NCBI GenBank assembly: GCA_026770025.1
Contig: JAMXDE010000005.1
Span: forward strand, 496,001-560,000
DNA length: 64,000 nt
Direction: 5' to 3'
Source of the DNA: Craspedostauros australis
Lineage: Eukaryota; Bacillariophyta; Bacillariophyceae; Mastogloiales; Achnanthaceae
Part shown: positions 52,801 to 61,124 of the stretch, piece by piece
Layout: each line of letters starts with the position of its first letter
How positions within the stretch are numbered: the first letter of the stretch is position 1
Made by a program: the position numbers and the translations under genes
The notes under the pieces: model-generated
Databases searched by the model: none
Told to the model about the DNA's origin: nothing
The model's input: the letters and a program-made list of their open reading frames with translations, nothing else

Positions 52801-55800
52801 TTCCATCGTCGTCAAGCGGTACGCATCCCTGCCGAAGGGTCCCAAGGCAGCGCACGGCAAAGCATGGACCTTCAAGCTCGGAGACCTGGTTTGCTACGCG
52901 AATGGTGATGCCGCTATCACCAAACCGTTCGGCAATGCAGCAAACTCGGTGAACCCATGGCATCCATTCTACACCAAGTGGTCGTACGCACAAGTCGTTG
53001 CCATTCGCAAACAAGGCGAGGCCGGCATCACGGTTGATCTCCGCTGTTTCTTTCGACCATCCGAACTGCCAGACTCGGTCGCCACCTGCGCGCCACCAAC
53101 GCTGCACGATGGCAAGAGAACAGTGTTCGAGTCCAACGAGTTGCGCCTGGGTCTTCCGGCAGCTTTCATTCTTGGTCCTGCGCTTCTCTTTCTGGGTTGT
53201 CACAAGGTCTCTCGGAGCCTATTGCGTCAAAATTCGTCGCTCCTTCCCGCAATGACTTGCAGATCCCAATACTTCTTCCATCTGGCAACGAACCAATTCC
53301 AGCCGATCCAACACCTTGAGATATCGCCAGCCAGCTGGCATCAATACTGCCAGCAGCGTGGACTGTTCGCTTGGGCGTCTCAAGAAGGCCTGTTCAGTTC
53401 TGCCAAGGCGATCATCGCAACGTACCTCCAACACCAAACCACGACCGAAAGCAAAAACCCGACGATATTTTCGCAATCAGACGCTCCGATTCGAGCAAGC
53501 ATCAGCCTCGAAGATGACGCATCGGGATCGCAGGGGAAACGGCTCCGTATGCTTACACCTGAAGCCAAACTCGCCCTGTTGGCGTCAAGTGCCCACGACG
53601 AACAATTGGCCGTCAACAACATCCCTTGGGATGCCCATGTCGGAGACTACGTGGCATTCGAAAACGGCGAAACTGGGTTCGACGCGGAGTTTCCCTTCAC
53701 AGTCAAATGGAAGTGCGGTCGCATCGTGGATATGTCCGCGCGCAACCAAAATTCCAGCAAAACAGAAGCATTGAATAGCAGCCCGATTGTCGTGGCCGTA
53801 AGACCATTGGTCGCAACGCCGTACAACCGAGGCGATGGGTTCATCTTGGAGCTCGAGGAAGATCCGAAAGCTTCGATTGTGGAGCTCTCCCCGCAAGATA
53901 TTCTGGCACCACTCTCCATGATATCTCCCGGGGTACGCATGCGCTCAATGTGGCAACAAGGCATCCCGCGCCTGCCAGTCATCCTGTGCACTCGTCCGCC
54001 ACAGGCCGCTGCGGACGATTCGCAACTGCCTGCTGCGACGCAACGCACTTCGCCCAGTTCTGACGATGTCAAAGACACGAAGGCTAGGAGCACGGACAAG
54101 CATCACGCCTTGCTCGCTTCTGCACCAACGCACGAAGACGCGTCGTCTCGACAAGTGTTTCACGACTCGTTTCTGATCACTCCACCCTACGACAGCTACT
54201 CGGATGACGTGCATCCGCAGCAACCACCCACAAATCGATGGGAAGTCCGCCGAGGCGACATCGTAAGCGTCATGCTTGGTCCGCAGCACAAGAAGCGCTA
54301 CCCAATGCAAGTTGGATGGGGCGTTGTGCAAATCCTCGCCATCTGGATGTTACACGACGACTTCCACAGCGCCGAGCCATCAATACAAGGGGATCACAAG
54401 TCTGCCATAGATTGTGTTGCACTGCCCAAATCCAAGGTTCACGTGGAGATACGGTGGTTCTGGGACTCGTCGGATATCGCTGGCTCTAGTTCCAGACGGA
54501 ACACCGTTGACCCCAGCAATGAGCTCTTCGAAACTGACCATGTGGATGTGATAACGGCCGAGAGCATCCTGTCACCCGCGAAGCTCTATGCAGATTCCAA
54601 CAGCATTGTGCACATGGATTCCCAGCAAGGGATGCCCGTTCCTCAATTCCAGTGCCAACGATTTTGGTCTGTGACGAAGCAATCTCTTGTTCCCACGGGA
54701 GGCTTGGAGGGACTGGTCCAACGTGGCAACCTTCATTCGAAGTTCTCTCACGTCAACGCCTCACGCCATCAACAGCAACAGAGACAGCTGCCGGGTGCTG
54801 ACGGGAGGTCGGCATCAACCTGGCAGCAGTCGTTTGCTAGCGTCATACGCAAGCTGACCTTGAAGGATGCGTCGACAGCAGCGTACGAGAAGAGCGAGAC
54901 GTTGGTGGGTCGCGAAAGCGAACTTCATCGATTGCACACGTTCCTGACAGCTGCAATCCGAGGCGATCGAGCCAACGGCGATGTGAAGAGCTCCATCCTT
55001 TTGGCTGGTCCTCCTGGAGTAGGTAAGTGACGACATTGGCCAGCATCCCAATTTTGCTGCTGCGGACAGTGAGCCACAGCGATTGGTGCAATCTCGTACT
55101 CTTCTCTTATTCGTACTTGGAGTACCGTGCCTACATTCTCTCGGCACGACACGCGAATCCTGTATGACAGCGTCAAGAAACGACAATGCATGGGCACAGA
55201 ACGATCGGCCACTACAAGTAGTGCCGCGGTTGGTTGCATCGTTCTCTCCGTTCGCCCCTCCCAGGACAGCAACGCCATCCACCAATGCTTCCTTTCTCAT
55301 TCCATTTCGATTTTTGCGTTTACTGCCGCACTCGCGCTTGCACTCTATCACTCTGTGTCGGCCAGGCAAAACTGCGTGTGTGCGATCTGTGATGGAAAGC
55401 CTCAACACCGAGCAACGCCAAGGACGACTTCCAGCGTTTCGATTCATCAAGCTGAACGGCATGGAAATGAACGACCCTCGCGAGGCATACGTGCGGTTGT
55501 GGAATGCCCTAGAGGGAAATGGAGCATTGCAATCGCCCGATGTGGCCTGCAGAAACCTGGAAGCGTACTTCACTCGCAAAGGCAAACCGGCGCCGAATGA
55601 ATTGGTCTCTGTCGTCCTGTTGGATGAGATTGATTATCTCGTGACTGATCAACAAACGGTGCTCTACAACTTCTTCGACTGGCCACAGCGTGTGGCGGAA
55701 CAGGAGAGTGGACGGCGGTTGGTCGTAATTGGTATCTCAAATACCCTCAACCTCGCTGAGCGCCTCATGGGCAGAGTGCGATCTCGCGTGGGCAAGGAGA

Positions 55801-57232
55801 AGCTGAGCTTCCTTGCGTACGATGTTGCCGAGATCGTGAAGATCTTGAATTCGAAGGTTGAGCAGGCGAATCCAGTAAGTCTTCTTCGTTCTCTTCTTTG
55901 GGCTGCATGCGGCATACCACCGTGATGCGAAGAGCGCGCTCCACTTGTTTGGACTGCGGTGCCTCGCCGCAAACGCCTGTGATGGTGATTGGTGCTGGTA
56001 CTGCTGATGTTTCTACTCTCTTTACATTGCTCCGCTCTCTTCGTGTACCCCGCTCGCAGATGTACACATCATAGGACGACTAATGGGGAGGATGCTGGTG
56101 GCAAGAGCTTTGCACAGGAGCTCTTTCTGTTGGCTCTCGTCACAAACAGTATTGTGGGTTGTCTTCGCAACCGACAATTACCATAGTCACACACGCACGA
56201 GGTTTTGCATCACATGATCCAATATTCGTCTCAACCATTGCCTTGCTTTCATCTTCGCACGACGCAATCAACAACCGGCTCGACAACTGTCTCCTGAAGA
56301 CGCACCCCGTGTTGCACAAAGACGCCATCACGTTCGCGGCGAAGAAGACGGCTGCCCTGTGCGGAGATATCCGGAAGGCATTCCTCCTTTGTCGTTCGGC
56401 GGCTGAAGCAGTGAAGGCTGATTTCATCCAAAACGCCAAAGATGACCCAAATGCATCACCGATTGTGCGTGTCCCGGACATCCAAAAGGCCAGCACCCGA
56501 TCCTTCTTCAACGCATCTCAGATCGAACCAATCTCTACATCTTCAGCCTATGAAGCGCTCCTGCTTGTTTCAATCGCAGCGTTGCGGAAGCACACGGGAC
56601 GCGAAGTGGGGAACTTTGATATCCAAGAGGTCATGGCAAAGATGAGTGCCGTCGCATCTTCCAGCGGATATCCGCTCTTCGCACAAATCCCGACTTTCGA
56701 TCAGACGTTGCGCTTGCTGGAGCAGCTGCACCAAGTAAGTGGGACCGATGATTGGATGGATACCTGTGTGCATGTGTGTGTAGTCGTTATTCATGTGTGG
56801 TTGCGTGGTTATTGCGATATTTTGCACGCCATGTGCAAGGCGGGCTGATTCCTTTCACACCACCTACCATGTGAGATGTATCCGCCACTTGACGGTGGCT
56901 GCATAGCTTCGCGCCCGTATAAATCCGGTTCACCCAGCGCGCACGACGATGAGAGATGTTCGACCGACGCCACGCTAAACTTCTCATCACATTTCTATGT
57001 CCTTTTCCATAACTACCCGCACACCCGCACATGTGGCGTTGATCCCATGACACCGTAGCGAACTCTCGTTCAACTTGCCACAGCGCGGAGCACAAGCTCC
57101 AGTTTCAGAGCCTCTCGCGGCGGCAGCGGAGGTGCGTGGCCATTGATCACTTTGCCTGTCGAATCCAGCACGCTGCTCCGAGGCTTGCGGGACACACCAT
57201 ACGCAGCATTCGCACGCAAATTCTTGTCGTAA
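49835..57232 (+). CDS. ORC1: Origin recognition complex subunit 1 with about six BAH-like modules
   Basis: Four exons: 49835-55022, 55366-55874, 56300-56734 and 57059-57232; together 6306 nt, about 2101 aa. Donors are GTAAGT; the third exon's acceptor is the least sure. The C-terminal ~410 residues are ORC1: GRESELHRL, Walker A AGPPGVGKT split by intron 1, Walker B VVLLDEID, the ORC1 signature VLYNFFDWP, sensor 1 VIGISNTLNLAERL followed by RVRSRVGKEKLSF, AAKKTAALCGDIRKAF, and a C-terminal winged-helix end. The N-terminal ~1690 residues hold BAH-like modules beginning near residues 39, 502, 739, 1010, 1264 and 1468. Each starts with a W-x(4)-GD/GQ-x-V motif, then xxAQIVxI, a QVRW-type strand, and an end like FETDHVDVITAESIL. 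ORC1 normally has one BAH and 600-900 residues. A Gln run and a basic linker separate modules 1 and 2. ORC1 loads MCM helicase at origins. Confidence 0.93.
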
Positions 57233-57696
57233 GCGTCTGTCATATTCTACCGTCATCGGCATGATACTAGATAACACTGGGCCGTTCTACTCTAGGACAA
57301 GGTCGTGCTGGTGGGCAGCAGGTCTGTAAATGACTAGAGCGTTCTAATCTGCAAAACTCATGGTCTCTAACTCCAGTTCGGGGTTGGGGGTGTGCACCGT
57401 CGACTTCAAATCTCGATGGCCAATGGTTGTACGCATCCGTATCAAGGGTGGGCCTTTCACCGTACGCGTATGTTGTGGAGGTCAGACGCCCTTCAATTCC
57501 CCTCGTAGAGCCCATGATGAAGTACGCGCAAAAGGGTTTGGGGAGTCCTGCAGTACTCTGCGAGCTCATCGTACTATCCAAGTGCTCGTATTCTGCTCGA
57601 GAGCATAGTATTCCATAGCCATACTCATGCAATAGTTGACTACCATTCCAGAGTATCGATACTGCTTGTATGATGTTATACTCGTACCAAACATCC
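57233..57696. other. Intergenic between convergent genes
   Basis: 464 bp between the ORC1 stop and the stop of the DUF6824 gene, with ATACTCGTACC (octamer TACTCGTA at 57679-57686). No gene recognised. Confidence 0.55.
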
Positions 57697-58512
57697 TTAC
57701 TTGCGCCCTTCAGATGGCGATTTGTTGGATTGTTTGCGTCGCGACAAGTTTCGGAACCCCATCGAAACTTTCTCTCTTGCAACCTCGTCCGTGACGCATT
57801 CCCAGCAATCATCGTCTCCTCGTTTCAAAAACCTCCCTCCCACTTCCTGAATCTCGCGAACAATCAGGGAACTGATCGTGGTCTTCCGAATCTTGTCCCT
57901 CGTCTGAGTGTAGACATCTTGGGTCGTCTTGATGCGATTGTTAAGCGCGATGTTGCCAGGAAAGTTCTGATAGGGATTCCCACGCCCCAAAAGCACGTCC
58001 CTGTGCGATGGACACAATATCTTGTCACCGAGCAGTGTTGCCTGGAGCTCGGCTTTGGCACTCTCCTGCTCCACCAACAAGCTGTGCGATCTTACGAAAT
58101 CCTCCTTGCTCACCTCGCCCGACGGCGTCACTGGAGCGCCGCGGATGCCGTACGATGCCAGAGTGCGCTGGCAATCTGCGTGAGAACCTGCAGGTGTTTG
58201 GGATGGTTCATCATTGAGTATGCATGGTATGGTTGGTATGGCATGGTGCGGACGTGGGAGGGTGTGGTGGAGTGTAGCGGAATGCCGTGGAATGGCAAAG
58301 AGTGTCGCGGGGCGTGTTGTGGCGTGTCGAAAATATATGGTGAGTTTTGCCATTGTCGTTGAAAAAATGAGACGGTGGCGTTTGCAAGCACACTCTCTGA
58401 AAGTACTCGTGTCGCGTACCCGTACGGCACGAGTATACGAATGGTACCATGCGAACATGGGAGCGGAGAATTGCGGTCTTGTCTTGATGGATGCACGATC
58501 AAATGGACACAT
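57697..58512 (-). CDS. DUF6824-domain protein
   Basis: An open frame of 271 aa with an ATG at 58512; the domain lies in the last ~110 residues. It has the DUF6824 pattern DVLLGRGNPYQNFPGN, a helical middle, GGRFLKRGDDDCWECV and DEVAREKVSMGFRNLSRRKQ. The family is abundant in diatoms; its function is unknown, though it looks like a compact nucleic-acid-binding-size domain with a basic tail. The first ~110 residues (58512-58180) are His/Pro/Thr-rich and come from DNA with GGTATGG-type repeats, so they may be UTR or intron; the real 5' end is uncertain. A GTGAGC at about 58109 could be a donor site. Domain secure, gene model not. Confidence 0.7.
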   Translation of the reverse strand: MCPFDRASIKTRPQFSAPMFAWYHSYTRAVRVRDTSTFRECACKRHRLIFSTTMAKLTIYFRHATTRPATLFAIPRHSATLHHTLPRPHHAIPTIPCILNDEPSQTPAGSHADCQRTLASYGIRGAPVTPSGEVSKEDFVRSHSLLVEQESAKAELQATLLGDKILCPSHRDVLLGRGNPYQNFPGNIALNNRIKTTQDVYTQTRDKIRKTTISSLIVREIQEVGGRFLKRGDDDCWECVTDEVAREKVSMGFRNLSRRKQSNKSPSEGRK

Positions 58513-58739
58513 TTGTGTCGGTATTGGTAGTCATGAAATCTTGGAGCGCATTCTCCGAATGTATCATCTCATGCAATTGACACCCACAGGACCGGATACC
58601 AAAGCGGCAGGAAGGACAGGTACATACGCAGCTCGGATGTGCACAAGCCGATCAATAAAACAGGCGCGGTGAGGTGCAGGGCGGTCCGACCAACTGACAT
58701 GATCAGTGTGACGAGTCCCCGAATGAACTCGCATCATGA

Positions 58740-61124
58740 CTACGTACCAATGTGCGAACGAAGCCGCAGCAGGAAGGTTTGATCCATCACGCTATCCAGC
58801 ACCGTCGTCAATGTGCGGAGCAAGTCTGCGTCGGGGAAGCAGCAATGGAATGCTCCAAGCCGCATCGGCAGGACGTCGACGAAGCTTGATTGGGCCTGCT
58901 GGACTGCTACATCGTACACGTCCTTTGCGTTGCTCTTTGTTGCATAGGTGACAAACACCATGCCCTTTTGCTGCGTCTGCACACAGTTCTTCATAGCATT
59001 CATGTAGATGTACCATGTGGCACGCAAACGGTTACCCCTTGGCGCTGCTGTGCGATGCGGAGAGAAGATATTGAAGGCGACCTTTCGGCCGATCGTGTCC
59101 GCGTTGCAGATCTGCAAGGTGCCATCCCAGTAGGCCTGCCGATCCATCTCCGTCAAGTCTTCCCATGCAATGTCCTTTCCCAGAATTGGCAGCGTTTCGC
59201 CGGTTGCCGCGAACAATTTTTGCTTCGCTTCGAAATGAGCGATGATGCGTTTGGCTGCCTTCGCTACGTGAAAGCCTTCGGCCCGCAGGAACATGAGCTG
59301 GAAGTCCCTGTCCCTGACATAGCGGGGAGAGAGGAACAGAGCTTTGTCGTATGCGGGCTTGCGCTTGATCGATTGAATGCTCTGCTTCAGAAATCGCAGC
59401 GAGGTGTCCACGAACTCTTCTGTCTCTTTGAGAACTGGTGCGTCGCCTCGCACGTCGCGTTCGGCTTCTTCCTCTAGTGCGGTACCTTGCGCGGTAGGGG
59501 ATAATGCCTGACCTGGGGAACGATGGCTGTCGGCCGCCGATGCAGCACTGCGATCGCAGGTCACGCATTCATTTATTTCGTTGCTTTCTTCGTTGCCAGT
59601 CGTGATGCGATTTCGATTGCTGTTGACGGTGGCGGCGGTGGCGGCGGCGGTGACGTTATTGCGACTGATGGTGTTTGGGCTGCTGCTGGCATCGTCCCTA
59701 TCTTTCCTTTTCTTGCGACGGGAACTCTCCTTTCTATTAGCCGTGGCCTGGTCCCTGCCATCGTGACCAGGATTGCTGCTAGCGCTCATTCTCGCGCGCC
59801 TTTTCTTCCCGCCAGCTTCCTTCCATCGTTTGGCAGAACGCATGGTGCCGTCTGCCTTGGCATCAAACTGTATGTCACGAACAGGGACCGAGTCAACACT
59901 GGCACCAAGACCAGTATGAGCGTCAACGTGGATGCCTGCGCTTGATCTCTTGCCATGCATCGCAGTTCGCACGGCTCTGGCGGCTGGTTTGGTGTCCACG
60001 AATTGCAATCGTGCATCAGCGTTTCCTTCGGCCTGCTGCTGCCTCCTCACCCTGTTGCGTGTATTGATTTCAGGATTGGCTGGCCTGAGTATGGCAGGTT
60101 CTGTCATGCAAGATAGTAGGTGACTGCGAGGATCGACATCAGGGGGTGATGCGAGATCGGCAAAAAACGATCGGCTTCCCACAACGTCCAAACTCGCTGC
60201 TCCTTGTGATCTGTGCGGTGTGATTGTCAGTGCTTGCTGTGCGACCGCGCTTGGTTGATTCGACGTGTTCGCTCGTTGCATCGCATTGAGGACACCCATG
60301 TACGGCCAGGCCTGTTGTGCCTGTGGTTGCAGCGGAAGTGTAGATTGGAGTATTTGGAGGTAATAGTTTCTGTGCTCCTGTTCTTGCTCTTCCTCCTGCT
60401 GCTGCTGCTGCTGTTGTTGTTGTTGTTGTTGCTGGTGCTGCTGTTGTTGCTGCTGTTGTTGTTGCTGGTGGTGGTGCGCCAGAATCGCCTGCTGAGTGGT
60501 CATGCCGGGGTTGAACCTGCCTAGCCTGGCGCTCGTCAGCAGATCTTCGAGGTAGGTGTTTTCGTTGTTGCCACCAGCTACTGTTGGGTTCTGAGTGTTG
60601 GGGTAGAAAGTTGGGACCATTCCGATGCTTGTAGGTGCTCGAGCGGCGTAAGACGTAGGGGTGATATTGAGTGTGGGCACCAGCGCCATCGTCGCGTTCG
60701 TGATTGGGTTGTCAGGTGTCCTCGTACCCACCCCTACCCCTACGCCAATGCCAGCGCCTGCATGTGTGCTAGGCTGTGGCCTGCCATGACTTGGAATCCT
60801 ATTCAGGGTTGCAGCAAGCTGTGCTTGGTGTGTCAGTAGCTCTGCTGCTGCTGCTGCTGCCGCCGCTGGTGTTGATGCTGATCCTGAAGTTGACACTGAA
60901 GTCGATGGCGGTGGCATGAAAACCAGTCCAGGAGCTGATGCGGGCGCATAGCTTGAGCCTGGCATAAGCGATGTCACTTGGTTTGGAACGTACGAGTACG
61001 GAAACGGCAAACCAACGCCAAGGTTGCGGCTCTCGGCAATTTGACGATCGTTGCCATCCCCGTTGCCATCCTCATCGTCACTGTCATCTTTTTGCCGGAC
61101 GCGACCGATCAGATGTCGCTTCAT
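58740..61124 (-). CDS. PolyQ protein with divergent C-terminal CRAL-TRIO-like domain
   Basis: 794 aa from the ATG at 61124 (the frame stays open a little upstream without ATG). The N-terminal ~600 residues are disordered: an acidic patch (DDSDDEDGNGDGND), an Ala run, a long Gln/His tract at about nt 60385-60475, and two Lys/Arg-rich clusters (KRWKEAGGKKRRARM, RRKKRKDRDD) that may be nuclear signals. Residues ~600-790 fold: TEEFVDTSLRFLKQSIQSIK, RDRDFQLMFLRAEGFHVAKA followed by AKRIIAHFEAKQKLF, ILGKDIAWEDLTEMDRQAYW, then NADTIGRKV. This follows the order of the divergent CRAL-TRIO (Sec14-like) proteins common in diatoms, which bind small hydrophobic ligands. Ligand and partner are unknown; a CRAL-TRIO domain behind a nuclear-looking polyQ region is unusual. 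Confidence 0.72.
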   Translation of the reverse strand: MKRHLIGRVRQKDDSDDEDGNGDGNDRQIAESRNLGVGLPFPYSYVPNQVTSLMPGSSYAPASAPGLVFMPPPSTSVSTSGSASTPAAAAAAAAELLTHQAQLAATLNRIPSHGRPQPSTHAGAGIGVGVGVGTRTPDNPITNATMALVPTLNITPTSYAARAPTSIGMVPTFYPNTQNPTVAGGNNENTYLEDLLTSARLGRFNPGMTTQQAILAHHHQQQQQQQQQQHQQQQQQQQQQQQQEEEQEQEHRNYYLQILQSTLPLQPQAQQAWPYMGVLNAMQRANTSNQPSAVAQQALTITPHRSQGAASLDVVGSRSFFADLASPPDVDPRSHLLSCMTEPAILRPANPEINTRNRVRRQQQAEGNADARLQFVDTKPAARAVRTAMHGKRSSAGIHVDAHTGLGASVDSVPVRDIQFDAKADGTMRSAKRWKEAGGKKRRARMSASSNPGHDGRDQATANRKESSRRKKRKDRDDASSSPNTISRNNVTAAATAATVNSNRNRITTGNEESNEINECVTCDRSAASAADSHRSPGQALSPTAQGTALEEEAERDVRGDAPVLKETEEFVDTSLRFLKQSIQSIKRKPAYDKALFLSPRYVRDRDFQLMFLRAEGFHVAKAAKRIIAHFEAKQKLFAATGETLPILGKDIAWEDLTEMDRQAYWDGTLQICNADTIGRKVAFNIFSPHRTAAPRGNRLRATWYIYMNAMKNCVQTQQKGMVFVTYATKSNAKDVYDVAVQQAQSSFVDVLPMRLGAFHCCFPDADLLRTLTTVLDSVMDQTFLLRLRSHIGT

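Noticed and set aside
57697..57900. Further ORC1 exon beyond 57232
   Set aside because: Exon 4 ends in frame with TAA after a typical ORC1 C-terminal length, and the DNA beyond encodes DUF6824 on the other strand.
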